Source of the DNA: Podospora pseudocomata
Lineage: Eukaryota > Ascomycota > Sordariomycetes > Sordariales > Podosporaceae
Length of the DNA: 64,000 bases
Reading direction: 5' to 3'
Assembly (NCBI RefSeq): GCF_035222375.1
Contig: NW_026946365.1
Span: forward strand, 744,001-808,000
Both the position numbers and the translations under genes were made by a program. The notes below the pieces were generated by a model. It worked only from the letters and a program-made list of their open reading frames with translations. It was not told the origin of the DNA and did no database searches. Positions 44,964 to 55,806 of the stretch are shown piece by piece. Within the stretch, counting starts at the first letter, position 1; each line of letters starts with the position of its first letter.

Positions 44964-46032
44964 CTACAAGCTCGGCCGTCCCTTCACCCCCAAAACCCTA
45001 AACCCCAACCTCGGCGCATGCACCCTAACCCCCTTCTCATTCTCCCACACCACCTCCCTCTCGTCCACCCCCACCAACCTCCCCCTATCCTTGAACGCGC
45101 TCCCCGTATCAGTAGGAAAAACCTCCACCACATCCCCCTTCTTCAGTCCCTGAACCTTGACCACCGGATCAGTCTCATCCACTCCGATATCCCCCCCCCT
45201 CTTCCCCTTCAAAATCAGCTCAGCCGCTTCCCCACCCTTGATGACCCTCCCTTCCTTCCCACTCAGCGCATTGATAAACTGGTCAAACCTATTCACCCAC
45301 GCCATCGTCTTCGGGTAGCGCGTCTTGTTTATGACAGCAGGGTCAAGAGCATTGTCGTTGTGAGGAGGGGGAAGGGTCAAAAGCCAGTGGATGACCCACA
45401 CCCCTTCCACATCTGCGCGTGTGGGCTCCTTCCCGCCGAGGACCCAGTTCCTGCCATCACTGAGGATGGTCTCTTCTAGTAAACGGACTGAGGATTGGAT
45501 TTCGAGGAGGGCTTCCGCCCGGGAAAGGGCGCGGTCTTCTTTCGTGCGGGGAGCGGCGAAGATTGCGGGAGAGAAGGTGGCGCGGTCTCTCAGGAATTTG
45601 GGGTCTTTCATCACGGGGAGGGAGGAGGGGAGGAGCTCGGCGGCTTTGAAGAAGAGGGTTGTGGCGGTTGTGAGGGTGGAGAGGAGGTGGGTGATGGTTT
45701 TTTGGTCTGCTGTGAGGGGGGGAGGGGGAAAGAGGGTGTCGAGGAGATTGAGGATGAGGCGGGTGTCGAGGTAGAGGTCGCCGCCGTGGGCGAGGAGCGG
45801 GATGCGGCGGTAGTTGAGGGAGAGGTGGGTTGATAGGTCGGGGCGGGGGAGGATGGGGGGTTGGAGCTTTTGCGAAAATGTTAGCGTTTGGATGGTGAGA
45901 ATGTGATGGAATAAGGCCGACTCGACTCACGCATTGACAGTATGGAATTCCCCTGATCTTGAGATACCAAATCAGTCTTCTCGCATAAGGCGAGAAGGGG
46001 TAATGATACAGAATGAGAGGTTGGTCTGCCAT
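44964..46032 (-). CDS. Glutathione S-transferase-fold protein
   Basis: Exons 46032-45931 and 45866-44964 join to 334 residues. The N-terminus reads LILYHYPFSPYARRLIWYLK, the beta1-alpha1 region of a thioredoxin-fold GST domain with the SP-x-A-R motif, continuing to RRIPLLAHGGDLYLDTRLIL, the conserved cis-Pro and substrate-contact segment. The second domain is helical (DPKFLRDRATFSP, ADVEGVWVIHWLL, RYPKTMAWVNRF). After about residue 240 there is an extension with SH3-like beta strands (VKVQGLKKGDVVEVFPTD, REVVWENEKGVRVHAPRLGF), a domain typical of this fungal GST-like group. Glutathione use is likely but unproven. The intron is 64 bp. Confidence 0.85.
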
Positions 46033-46729
46033 TGTGAGAAAGTTATGAGAGCAACACTTGCACAAACAACAGGAAGGATGCAGAGAAGCAGACGCTGAAC
46101 AGGTGACTGAGGCTCAATTCATATATTCATACATTCCCTATATCGATTACAAACCTCGGTTCATCCGGATGTCGTTTGGTTCACGGAGCCCTGCGATGGT
46201 GGTTCGGCCTCGGCCCGGGGTAAGGTGCGCGTTGACATGCGGGGTTACGGGGTAGCTCCCGCCGTTGGGGCAAAAAGTCTAGGCCTACGGCACCAGAGGA
46301 GCACGGGCCTTGTCTTGCTCAGTTGGCTCCCTTGTGATTCTACCTCTTACATGGATAGTACACTTGATGGACAGTGCAAGCTAACTAGATAGCATCTGCT
46401 GAAAGGCACGGATGCACAGTGACTCGTATCTGCACACGTAGACTAAACTCAAGGCAAATACAGATGAAAATAACGTGACAAGAGATAAAAACTATTATTC
46501 CCTCCATGCTGGCCGGCTATCCATCTAATAACGTATCCTAACAACACACTATAATAAAAATATCCTTTCCAGAAAATAGACTGGTATATCCCTCTCTTTT
46601 TGTTTTGATGACGATAATGACAATGACAAATCCCAGATGTAGATGCAAACACCAAACCCCCAAACGCCATTTTCCCTGTATCTCATAACCCCCCTATTCA
46701 CCATCTTACACTTCACCCCCATCACTCAC
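46033..46729. other. Intergenic, no gene seen
   Basis: Upstream of the GST-like gene and downstream of the next minus-strand gene. AT-rich at 46440-46640. Confidence 0.5.
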
Positions 46730-49222
46730 TCAAACCACACTCCCAACAGCAATACTCCTCTTCCCCCTCCACCCCCTAAACCGTCCCATCAACCCCCCCT
46801 TCCTCCTCCTGTTCCCCTTCTTTTTACTTCCCCTTTCCTTCTCCTGCTTATCATACCCCCCTTGCCCACCCCCACCCTCCTGCCTGACCCTCTGCACCAA
46901 CCAAACATTATAAACCCCAAACAACAATCCCCCAACCACCATCTCCACCGCCTCCAAAATCCCAGCAATGATCGCCTGCGTCGACCACTCCCCATTCTGC
47001 ACAGCATAAACCCCCACCACCGTCCCAACCAGCCCAACCATGCTGTACATCACAAGCGGCAAGTACAACTTGTTCAGCAACCAAACATAATTCCTCCTCC
47101 ACTTCAACCCCAGCCACGCCGTCCCAAAAGTTCCGATGATGATAAACACAAAGCCTACCACCATCGTTGCCGTGTTCGCCCTGGTGAGAAGAAGTTTCTT
47201 GTCCGGGGTGGTGTTTGCGCCTAGGTTGATGGGTATAGCGCTTTCAGGGTCCAACGGGGGGCGGGAGAGGGCCGTGAACGACCCCGGGATGATCACGTAG
47301 CCGGCTAGAAGAAGAAAAAGAAAAAGGGTGGAGAGGATGTTGTGCAGGCGAGGGATTTTGTCCAGAGACAGCAGGATGGACATGTAAGGTGTTTGCGGGG
47401 CCTGGGTGTTGTACAGTGGTTTGGAGTAGGACAGGTCCGTGTTTTTTCTTGTTGGCGGGGAGAAGGAAGAGGATGGTTGGACGGTTGGGTTTAACGGGCG
47501 GGTGGATGTTGCCGTTGCGGAGGAGGCGACTGAGTCGAAGGAGCTGGAGTGCGAGTGTTGGTTGTAGGCTGGCTTGGAGGGAGTGCCTCCGACGGCGCGG
47601 GGCTGATAGGGGGGGGAGACGACGGCCCGAGGCATGGTGGGATAGCGGCCGCCGTCTTGGTTTGACGAAGGGGAGGTGATGTTGCGGGAGAGGTAACCGC
47701 CCTGGGGCGGGGAAGTTACTCTTGGTGGGCTGACGATGCCGGAGCGGGAGGGGCCAGCAGGATAGGTGTTGTTGATGTTTCGGGAAGAGCTGGTGATGTT
47801 GAGAGGGGCGATTTCCTTTCGTTGAGGAGGAGCGGCGAGGGCTGGTCTTTGGGGAGGGGCTGATGGGTTTTGAGAGAAAAGACCAACGGGTATGCCGTCT
47901 TCTGCTACTTGAGGGTTGGGTGGCGATTGCCTCAAGGGGTTAATGGTTTGTTGAGAAAGGTTGGAAGACATGACTGGCTTCTGGGGTGGGTTAGGAGGCG
48001 ACTGCCTCAAGGGGTTCATGTCAATGTTGCGAGAGAAGCCGGCCGGCAAGCTTGAGTCGGCAGGAGGGGGCGGGGGGTTTGGTGGTGATGACCGAAGAGG
48101 GTTCATCAACATTTGGTGTGGCGGTGAATTGACCGGCTTTCGAGAGAACGAGCCAGTGGAAGGGGGTAGAGGTTTTGAGGGAGAAACAACATTGCGGGAG
48201 CGACTAGTCTCTGCCGAGACGTGGGGATTGTACGTGGCCTGAGGTAAGGCGCTCTGCGGTGAAACCAAACGGTCAGAGGTTTGCGAAAATCCTCCGGCGG
48301 ACACGGAGGTTTGCCGTGGAGGAGGATCGGGCATGAGGTTTGCGGTGCGGAGCGGCGGGGGGTAGGCTGGGTTTCTTTCCTGTGGCATATTGCGCCTTGC
48401 CTGTGCCTGCTCAAACGATTGCACCGGGGCCATTGCTTGTTGACGAGTCGGTCGTAGAACCACCGGCACAGCTTGTTCAACTCGAGAAGATTGAACTTGT
48501 CCGGACCGCGATGAAGTTGGGACCGGGGGCACCGGTCCTCGCGGGATAGGAAGGGCTTCTGCCAGGATCGGCGGCCCCTGACGAGACGGGCCTTGCACCG
48601 CGGCCACGGGGGCAGACGGTAATGGGCCTCGAGGCGGTCCTCGACGACTAGCTGTTTGATTTGCTTGGATCTCTGCTTGAGGAGGTTCTTCTTTCACCGC
48701 TGGTTTCGGGAAAGAGAAGTTGGGTGCACCTTGATCTGGACTGACTTGGTTTCTGGCGGAAGCTGGAGGCCCTTGATTGAGTTTGCGTTGTTGGGTACTT
48801 AAAGCTGCTGGACGTTCTGGTGCACTTTCGGTAGGCTCTCTGCGTGAAGAAAAGCTTGCCTCTGTCACATTCTCAGCAGTACGCCCTGGAGCTGGTTGAC
48901 GACTGCTCCCCTGCGTCGAAGGTTGGCGAGGCATCCCTCTCTTGGGACCGGCCGACCGCTTTCTTCCTCTGACAGCCGTACTTTCTTGCCCCCTCGCCGT
49001 CCTGGGAAGCCGGCCATCTTCTTCGGTGGATGCTGGCACCATAGATTGCTGTTGCTGTTGTTGAGGTCTCTGTTGCCGTGAAGGTGCTCTCCGTGGGCCT
49101 CCTTGAGCTGTTGATGATTCTCCTGCTTCGTCACCCCCAGGAACTGGTTTTCGAGATACGCTTCCCTTTGCGACCTGCTGTTGCCCTTGCTTTGGCACAC
49201 GAGGGGCCCCTGCTGAAGACAT
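46730..49222 (-). CDS. Membrane protein with long disordered N-terminus
   Basis: Single-exon frame of 830 residues from the ATG at 49222. Residues 1-600 are disordered and rich in Pro, Ser, Gln and Arg, with internal repeats of the form NPLRxSPPNPPxxP (at least four) and repeated SRNI...SP motifs. The last 230 residues hold about four membrane helices: ILSTLFLFLLLAGYVIIPG, MVVGFVFIIIGTFGTAWLG, LYLPLVMYSMVGLVGTVVGV and AGILEAVEMVVGGLLFGVYN. The tail is short and strongly basic (KKKGNRRRKGGL). This arrangement is common in fungal plasma membrane proteins of unknown role. No transporter or enzyme motif is recognised. Confidence 0.75.
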   Translation of the reverse strand: MSSAGAPRVPKQGQQQVAKGSVSRKPVPGGDEAGESSTAQGGPRRAPSRQQRPQQQQQQSMVPASTEEDGRLPRTARGQESTAVRGRKRSAGPKRGMPRQPSTQGSSRQPAPGRTAENVTEASFSSRREPTESAPERPAALSTQQRKLNQGPPASARNQVSPDQGAPNFSFPKPAVKEEPPQAEIQANQTASRRGPPRGPLPSAPVAAVQGPSRQGPPILAEALPIPRGPVPPVPTSSRSGQVQSSRVEQAVPVVLRPTRQQAMAPVQSFEQAQARRNMPQERNPAYPPPLRTANLMPDPPPRQTSVSAGGFSQTSDRLVSPQSALPQATYNPHVSAETSRSRNVVSPSKPLPPSTGSFSRKPVNSPPHQMLMNPLRSSPPNPPPPPADSSLPAGFSRNIDMNPLRQSPPNPPQKPVMSSNLSQQTINPLRQSPPNPQVAEDGIPVGLFSQNPSAPPQRPALAAPPQRKEIAPLNITSSSRNINNTYPAGPSRSGIVSPPRVTSPPQGGYLSRNITSPSSNQDGGRYPTMPRAVVSPPYQPRAVGGTPSKPAYNQHSHSSSFDSVASSATATSTRPLNPTVQPSSSFSPPTRKNTDLSYSKPLYNTQAPQTPYMSILLSLDKIPRLHNILSTLFLFLLLAGYVIIPGSFTALSRPPLDPESAIPINLGANTTPDKKLLLTRANTATMVVGFVFIIIGTFGTAWLGLKWRRNYVWLLNKLYLPLVMYSMVGLVGTVVGVYAVQNGEWSTQAIIAGILEAVEMVVGGLLFGVYNVWLVQRVRQEGGGGQGGYDKQEKERGSKKKGNRRRKGGLMGRFRGWRGKRSIAVGSVV

Positions 49223-50454
49223 GTTGAAGAATCGCAGTGAGTATATCTCTCAAGGGAGGCAGTCGTAATCACGGGCGAGCAAGCAAGATGAGGTGAGGTA
49301 AGTCTAGACCTTGATGAAGCAAGGGCGGCCAGGGAAGGGATATACGGCATTATATTGGAACTGGAAATACTACACACAAGTCGTCGAAACACATGATCGG
49401 CCTGTGATGGCCCTCCTGAAAGACCGGGTCGGAAACATGTCGTTGGAAGTTGGGAGGCTCCCGGGAACACAGCAGCCAAATGAGATGAGCAAGCCACTGG
49501 GCTCTTCCCCCACGGTCCGGGTCAAGGCCGGTGAGCCCCCCATAAAGAAAATTCGAAGGAGCTTGGAATAGAAATCTGAAGTCTGCCGTGCGAGTCTGGT
49601 CATTATGGGTGCCGACCGACGGCCGGTGTCCAACCCGGTTGGCCGGGTCCGAAACAGAACAAAAAGAACGCTTGAAGGCGGCGCGGGAGAAGTGATCACT
49701 CTGTTTTTGGTGCTGGTCGAGCCGGTCCAGCCGACCACTGAAACTGAGAGGCACAGCTGGGCCAACTGCCGTTTATGCATCGCTAGAAAACATAAAGACG
49801 GCCAAGGCACTCTCTTCAATGTCGACTTCGACCTGGCCATCACTGGTCATGAATTCTGCTCAAATGTTATTAGTCACTCCATAAAGAAAACTGGAACCAG
49901 GTTGCTTGGCTGCAACAATAACAACAGTTGAGTAGAGCAGGATGCCGAGATACAGATAGTGCAGGTTCATAGAAGATAACAACAATAAGAAGATTTTATT
50001 CACTCCTATTTTGAATCAATTGACGGCTCACAAGTGAAAAGAGCAACCTGCGACCTCGACTGAGACTTGCGATAAAAGTGACAAGACTGAGAAATAGATA
50101 ATCTGATGTTCGCATCGCTCCTCCTCTGGCTCTGGTTGTCGGTTATCGGAGCATCGAGGCCTAAACCAATCAGAGAGCTGGAGACTTCAGGCAGGCAGCC
50201 CCACCATGGACACCCAGGATATGCTCCAGCCAATCAGACGGCGAGCGGCAGACGTCCGTCAAAATTTGGCTCCACGATAGCGGTGCCATCGAACTCGATA
50301 GGTAGGCGCATTCCTTGTGACCGCTGTGGTTCTCAACTCCCGTCAGGTCAACCCAAAAAAAAAAGTCCCAGCTGTTGCTCGCTGCAGTGGCATCCCGACC
50401 ACCCTCACTTTGCTCGTATGAAGCCGGCGAAGGAGCTTGTGTCCACAGCAAGCG
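49223..50454. promoter_or_regulatory. Divergent upstream region with two CCAATCAG boxes
   Basis: 1.2 kb between divergent genes. Identical CCAATCAG boxes at 50166-50173 and 50230-50237, 64 bp apart, lie 220-290 bp before the Fhl1 ATG, as for a HAP/CBC site pair. An out-of-frame ATG at 50418 opens a 66-codon frame that overlaps the Fhl1 start and ends at 50618. Confidence 0.5.
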
Positions 50455-53400
50455 ATGAATTCGTCTGTGATGGACTCCAACCAGCCAGCTCAGCCAAAAG
50501 ACGCTGCCATGTCGGCCAACGCCCCCCTCGACCTCGACGCGCAGAGCCCACCGCGCCCTCCTTTTTCTCCATTGACCGAAGCCGCAACGGACTCGGGCAC
50601 CCGCGAACCTTCAGTTAACCCGGGCGCCACGCTCGACCAGGACGGGCAACAAGACCAAAATGCGTCCGCTTCAGCCACCGCCGACGCTAACCCGTCACTA
50701 TCTTCCGCGCTCGTCAACTCTAACTCCAGCTCCAACTTCAACTCCAACTCTTCCAACTCCAACCTTTCCCATCTCAACGTCTCCCAGATCAACGGCGCTT
50801 CAGCAATGGACAATGTCACCATGGATATGGGCTTTGATGCCGGCATGGACATGTACGGGCAGGGCATCACGCCTGCTACCAACATCCTCATGGCCATCGC
50901 CCGCAGTTATACACAGACCCAACAGCAGCAGCAGCAGCAGCACCAGCAACAGCACCAGCGGCGACAATCTCAACTGCCCTCTACCATTCACCCCGCCCAG
51001 GTCTCACGAACTCACAGTGCGCTTGATGTTCCCGATTCGTTGATGGCGATCCCCGAACCTTCTCGAGCCCCGCCGCCTGTCGAGCCCCGGCTGGAGTCGT
51101 TTGCCAGGATTGAGTTTGCCGACAGTGTGTTCCAGATGACCACCTATGCCGTCGTGATCGGCCGTGACGTGCGGGCGCTGGAACTAGCAAGGAAGCAAGA
51201 AAAGGAGGATGAGGCCTGGAGGCAGATTGTCGATCAGTATGCGAGACAAGGTCTTCCGCCCCCCCCACGGCCAGAGCTCAATCGTCGAAAGTTTACGAGA
51301 TCATATGTCAGCGAAGAAGGTGGCATGCTGGGGCCGGAATCCGAGGACGAGGAGTATGTCCGGCCCGCAAAGCGTAGGAGAGTTAGTGTTGCGAATTCGG
51401 CATCCGGCGACTCGTCCATGGCGCAACAGGAAGCTGCCATGGCCGCCGAGCAAGCCGCGTTGAACGACAAGAGCCTTGCTGCCAACCGCCAATACGTCTG
51501 GCACACCCCCGGTTCGGCATCTGTCAACCTCAATGCTCTAAGACCGTCCCCATATACCGTTCCCTTCATCGGCATTCACTCGCCCGGGCCAGACATCGCC
51601 AAGAAGACAAAGGGGATTTCAAGACAGCACTTGAGAATTGAGTACGATCAAAACGAAGGCGTCTTCAAAGCGTACCCATTACATAGAAATGGCATCTTTA
51701 TTGATGATAAATTTCACAAAGACGAAGGCGTTACGCTGAGGAGCGGCAATCGTATCCAGATTAAAGAGGTCGAGTTTAAATTCATCATCAACGGCGTTGC
51801 CGAGGGCAAGACTGGTGCGGAGGAGGAGCCGCAGCAGGAGGCACCCGCAGCAGTCAACCGGCGCTACTCAGAGGGTGGCAAGGAGATGAGTTTTGATTTT
51901 GAGAGCTCCCACGACGCAGAAAAGGGGAGCACCAGCCCGGAGGAAGTGCCAGTGGAGGCAGCAAAGGAGAGTAGCGAAAGTGAGCTGTCGGATCTGGATG
52001 AAGAAATGCCCGATGCAGGGGAGCCGGAAGACGCTGAGGGCGAGGAGGACCAGGAAGTCATGGAGACCATTGAGCAGGATGCCGAAGAACAACTCAGCCA
52101 CATCAAGCCTGAAGATATGACGCCCGAGATGCTTGCTGCTTTGCCATTGCTTCCACCCAAGAAGCGTGGACCTGGCAGGCCTCCCAAGAACGGCATTATG
52201 TCCAAGAGAGAGGAAAGATTGCGAAAGAAGGCGGCTATGGAGCTTGCAAAGAAAAACATGCCGCCACCAACACCCGGCGAACCACCAGTAAAGCGCAAGG
52301 TTGGTCGGCCACGAAAACATCCTCTCCCGGAAAACACGCCAGACCGGCCAGAGAAGCGCAAATACAAGCCACGCAAATCAAAGAACGGCGAGGAAGGCGA
52401 GATGTCGGAGACGGAAAAGACGCTCGAGAAGCGAAGGCGCGAAAAGCCCAAGACGCCTCCTCTGGAGCTGAACAGGGCAGATTACACAGAGGAGCAGCTG
52501 CAAAAGCCCAACAAGAATTACGGCATTCTCATCGACGAGGTCTTGTCCGCAGCCCCACCCGATGGGCTGACTCTCAAGCAGATCTACAAGCGCATCCAGA
52601 TGAAGTATCCCTTCTACTATTTCACAGTAGACACCAAGGGCTGGGAGAGCAGTGTTCGGCACAATCTTATTGGCAATGTTGCCTTCAAGAAGAACGAGGA
52701 AACCCACTTGTGGGCCCGGGTACCTGGGATTGACATCGATGCTGGCAAGAAGCGGAAAGCCGCGTCTCCGGATCATTCCACGTCGATTCATCCATTTGGC
52801 CAGCACTATCAACCAACCGCAGCTCCTCAGGTGCAGCTGTTTCACTCGGAGGCTGGTGCGCAGCAAGGGTACCGGCCTGGTTCTGGGCCTCCTCCACGTC
52901 CTGGGTATTCGGCTTCTCAAAGTCAGATGAATCTCGGCCAGCATCCTCATCAGCAGCTCTCGGCGCAGCCCGTCGGCGTTGGTGCTCAACAAGCCCTCCA
53001 CCAGCCCTATCAGAGCACGGCTCAAGGGAGCGGTATCCCCCAGATGGCCGATCAAGGGGCAGCCCAAGGTTCCCGTCCCATACCCGCCAACCCGCAAGCG
53101 ACGGCCTATTCGTCACCGTACGCATCAAGGCCCCCTCCATCGGCGTCGCCTCAGGCTGGCAATGTGCCACAGAGTGCTCAAAGGCAACAGCTTCCGCATC
53201 AAAACGGAGCAGCTCCGCACAACGGTGTGCCTCAGCCCAGCAATGCGTCTCCGCACCCTGCATCGGCGGTGGGAGTCAAGCCAGGCCAACCTATCAGTAC
53301 CAGCGGAACCCCAGCCCCGATCAAGCCTTCTATCCACCCAAGGCTCGTCGAGATTATCCGAAACTTCAGGAAAACAGTTACTTCGATCGGTGCAATTCGT

Positions 53401-55806
53401 TCTAATGTGGGAGATGCAGGAGAAGCTATTGCCATGTCTGTGATCAATCGCGGTCTCGGGTTGGCCAACCAGTCTACTACGCCGACCTACGAGTCTATTG
53501 AGAAGATTGTTCTCAACGTGTTTGAATCCCAGACAGCCAAGCAGTTGGTCGGTTATGAGATTGCGCCAAAGCTGATTGAGAGGTTAGTCTCCTTCAAGAG
53601 GCAGATGATCAACACTTTGAAGGATAAGATGAAGCCCCTGGAGGCGGAGCAGCTGGTGCTGTCAGCCATCGACCGCGTTCTCGGTTTTGCGGACAAGAGC
53701 ATCATGCAGGGAACCGATGCACAGAAGACATCCTACGAGCTCGCAGAGGGTGTTTTGATGCCAGCGGTGCAACGCGAGATTGCTGCCCATGGCAAGGAAG
53801 CAGCTGCTGCCTCCATGCCGCCTACCCCCACGCCAGCCCCTTCACAGGTGCGGACGCCTGCGCAAATGCCGGCGCCGGGTAAGCATCCCTCGACTCCGCA
53901 CTCGACTGCAGCACACCAGTCCGCCACTGCTGCGCGCCCCAGCTCCGTTCCGGCGGCCCAAACCCCTGTGCAGATGCAGAATCAACCCCCAAGGCCAGTC
54001 TACACTCCGGCACAGCAAGCCCACATGGCACAGCAGCAGCCCCGAGCAACTGTAGGGCAACCTGCGCCTGCTGGAACTTCGAATGGGAACCCGATCAATG
54101 CACAATATATGAATCAGAATGCGGTCTCTGGCTCTGGTGCTGGGCCCGCCGGCGCGCGGCCTATTGATCAAGTTGCACCTGCACCTCAGTCCCAAGTTGC
54201 TCCGGCACCGGTCGCCCAGGGTGACGTCCCGGCGAGATCTCAGGCTTCAGCGGGCTCTGCTACTAGCTCGAACCAGAACAGACCACAGTCACACGGGATG
54301 CCGGTTCAGGCGTATCCCCATCTCCAGGCAGCGCAGGCTCAATATCGGACACAGGCCTCAACTCAATCTCAGCAGCAGAATCCCGCGGCGGCTCAGCAGC
54401 AGAACCAACAGCCACGGGTTCAGCCAGGACAGGCACAGCAAGCACCGAGCTACTCAGTACAGAACCAGCAGCCACAGCAACAGGCGCAGAATCAACAGGC
54501 AGCTCAACAGATTCAGAACCGTCCACCTCAGAGCCCGGCACCAACCCCAGCCCGGATCCAAGGGCAGAGTCACCCAGTTCACGCTCGGCCAGCGCAGGGT
54601 GGGCAATCTCCTCTTCAAGTTCCGAGTCAAATTCAGGGCCAAGTTCAAGGGCAAGTCCAGGGCCAGAGTCAGGGGCAAAAACCGGTTCCAGGACAGGGGC
54701 AGGCTCAGAGCCAGGCACCAAATCAGCAGACACCGGTTCAGCAGACCCAGGGACAGTACCAGCCTCGTCCACAGGTTGCGGTTTCGGCTCAGCAGGTTCA
54801 GCAACACGCGCAACAGCCCTCACCACAGCAGGCCCAGCAGCAGGCGCTACAGCAGCCTCGTACTCAGCCAACACAGGCCCAACCGGTTCAAGCCTACCAA
54901 ACCCAGGCGCAGCAAGCCCGTGTTCAGCAACAGCCGATTCCCCAGCAGACAGCTCGACAACAACCAGTCCAGCAGCAGCCTATTCAGCAAGTTGCTCAAC
55001 CGTCCGTCCAGCCGTCTCACATTCAGCAAGCCCATGTCCAACAGCCACAGGCTCAGCATGCCCAAGCTTCGCCGACACAAGCTCAACAGCCTCCGACGCA
55101 GCAGATCCAGGCTCAGCAACCGCTTGTGCAGCAAGCTTATGCTCAGAGCTCCTATGCCAGGCCCACTACTCCGGCTCAGGCTGCTCAAATGTCGCGGGCC
55201 CAAGCTCGCCCACAGGTGCAGCCCCAGGGTCCCGTCCAGGCTCCAAGTCAAGCTTCCGGTGCATCGCCGGCCCCTTCTCCAGCACAAAAGCCTGTGCCAA
55301 GGCCAGCTCAGGTGTCAGCCCCTCGAGTTCCTTCGCCCACCACCCAAGCTCAGCCAAGTCAGGCTGCGGTCCCTTCCATCCAGTATGCTGCTCCGCTTCA
55401 GAACCAAATGCCTGCTCAGACCCAAGCATCTGCCCAGCAGCCATTGTCTACCACTCAACCTCAACCTTCAAAACCTTGGGGTCCAGCGGTCCCTAGCCCA
55501 CCCGCGGCCCAATCGAACAAGCCATCCCCTCAGCTCTCTTCGCAGGCGGCTCCTTCTGCTGCCTCCAAGGTCTCGATCCCGGCTCCGACAGTCACGGCGC
55601 CATCAGCATCACCAAGTCCAATTCAGCGTCTGGCTCCAACGCCCGGCATGATTCCTTTGCCGCCAAAGCCCCCGGCTCCGGTTGCTACACCGCCCCCTCA
55701 AGCATCTGCTGCTTCTGCGGATTCTGTTTCTAGTGCTGCTCCAGCTTCCAGCTCGGCAGCAGCATACATCCCTCCGCCACCGACACCAACACCGCCGGCG
55801 ACGTGA
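50455..55806 (+). CDS. FHL1: Fhl1-type FHA and forkhead transcription factor
   Basis: Intronless gene of 1,783 residues. The ATG at 50455 is the first in frame; ATGs at 50470 and 50509 are alternatives. An FHA domain spans about 217-445 with a long insertion: YAVVIGRD at its start, then KGISRQHLRIEYD and GIFIDDKFHK. Two AT-hook-like motifs follow (KRGPGRPPKN near 569, KRKVGRPRKH near 613). The forkhead domain is at about 686-758 (NYGILIDEVLS, LKQIYKRIQMKYPFYYF, GWESSVRHNLIGNVAFKK). Residues 960-1110 form a predicted helical domain (IHPRLVEIIRNFRKTVTS, LVGYEIAPKLIERLVSFKRQ). The rest is Gln/Pro/Ala-rich. Yeast Fhl1 acts with Ifh1 at ribosomal protein genes; the same role is inferred here. Confidence 0.88.
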   Translation: MNSSVMDSNQPAQPKDAAMSANAPLDLDAQSPPRPPFSPLTEAATDSGTREPSVNPGATLDQDGQQDQNASASATADANPSLSSALVNSNSSSNFNSNSSNSNLSHLNVSQINGASAMDNVTMDMGFDAGMDMYGQGITPATNILMAIARSYTQTQQQQQQQHQQQHQRRQSQLPSTIHPAQVSRTHSALDVPDSLMAIPEPSRAPPPVEPRLESFARIEFADSVFQMTTYAVVIGRDVRALELARKQEKEDEAWRQIVDQYARQGLPPPPRPELNRRKFTRSYVSEEGGMLGPESEDEEYVRPAKRRRVSVANSASGDSSMAQQEAAMAAEQAALNDKSLAANRQYVWHTPGSASVNLNALRPSPYTVPFIGIHSPGPDIAKKTKGISRQHLRIEYDQNEGVFKAYPLHRNGIFIDDKFHKDEGVTLRSGNRIQIKEVEFKFIINGVAEGKTGAEEEPQQEAPAAVNRRYSEGGKEMSFDFESSHDAEKGSTSPEEVPVEAAKESSESELSDLDEEMPDAGEPEDAEGEEDQEVMETIEQDAEEQLSHIKPEDMTPEMLAALPLLPPKKRGPGRPPKNGIMSKREERLRKKAAMELAKKNMPPPTPGEPPVKRKVGRPRKHPLPENTPDRPEKRKYKPRKSKNGEEGEMSETEKTLEKRRREKPKTPPLELNRADYTEEQLQKPNKNYGILIDEVLSAAPPDGLTLKQIYKRIQMKYPFYYFTVDTKGWESSVRHNLIGNVAFKKNEETHLWARVPGIDIDAGKKRKAASPDHSTSIHPFGQHYQPTAAPQVQLFHSEAGAQQGYRPGSGPPPRPGYSASQSQMNLGQHPHQQLSAQPVGVGAQQALHQPYQSTAQGSGIPQMADQGAAQGSRPIPANPQATAYSSPYASRPPPSASPQAGNVPQSAQRQQLPHQNGAAPHNGVPQPSNASPHPASAVGVKPGQPISTSGTPAPIKPSIHPRLVEIIRNFRKTVTSIGAIRSNVGDAGEAIAMSVINRGLGLANQSTTPTYESIEKIVLNVFESQTAKQLVGYEIAPKLIERLVSFKRQMINTLKDKMKPLEAEQLVLSAIDRVLGFADKSIMQGTDAQKTSYELAEGVLMPAVQREIAAHGKEAAAASMPPTPTPAPSQVRTPAQMPAPGKHPSTPHSTAAHQSATAARPSSVPAAQTPVQMQNQPPRPVYTPAQQAHMAQQQPRATVGQPAPAGTSNGNPINAQYMNQNAVSGSGAGPAGARPIDQVAPAPQSQVAPAPVAQGDVPARSQASAGSATSSNQNRPQSHGMPVQAYPHLQAAQAQYRTQASTQSQQQNPAAAQQQNQQPRVQPGQAQQAPSYSVQNQQPQQQAQNQQAAQQIQNRPPQSPAPTPARIQGQSHPVHARPAQGGQSPLQVPSQIQGQVQGQVQGQSQGQKPVPGQGQAQSQAPNQQTPVQQTQGQYQPRPQVAVSAQQVQQHAQQPSPQQAQQQALQQPRTQPTQAQPVQAYQTQAQQARVQQQPIPQQTARQQPVQQQPIQQVAQPSVQPSHIQQAHVQQPQAQHAQASPTQAQQPPTQQIQAQQPLVQQAYAQSSYARPTTPAQAAQMSRAQARPQVQPQGPVQAPSQASGASPAPSPAQKPVPRPAQVSAPRVPSPTTQAQPSQAAVPSIQYAAPLQNQMPAQTQASAQQPLSTTQPQPSKPWGPAVPSPPAAQSNKPSPQLSSQAAPSAASKVSIPAPTVTAPSASPSPIQRLAPTPGMIPLPPKPPAPVATPPPQASAASADSVSSAAPASSSAAAYIPPPPTPTPPAT

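Noticed and set aside
54119-55651. 510-codon Arg/Ser-rich frame inside the Fhl1 gene
   Set aside because: A +1 shadow of the Gln/Pro-rich coding repeats.
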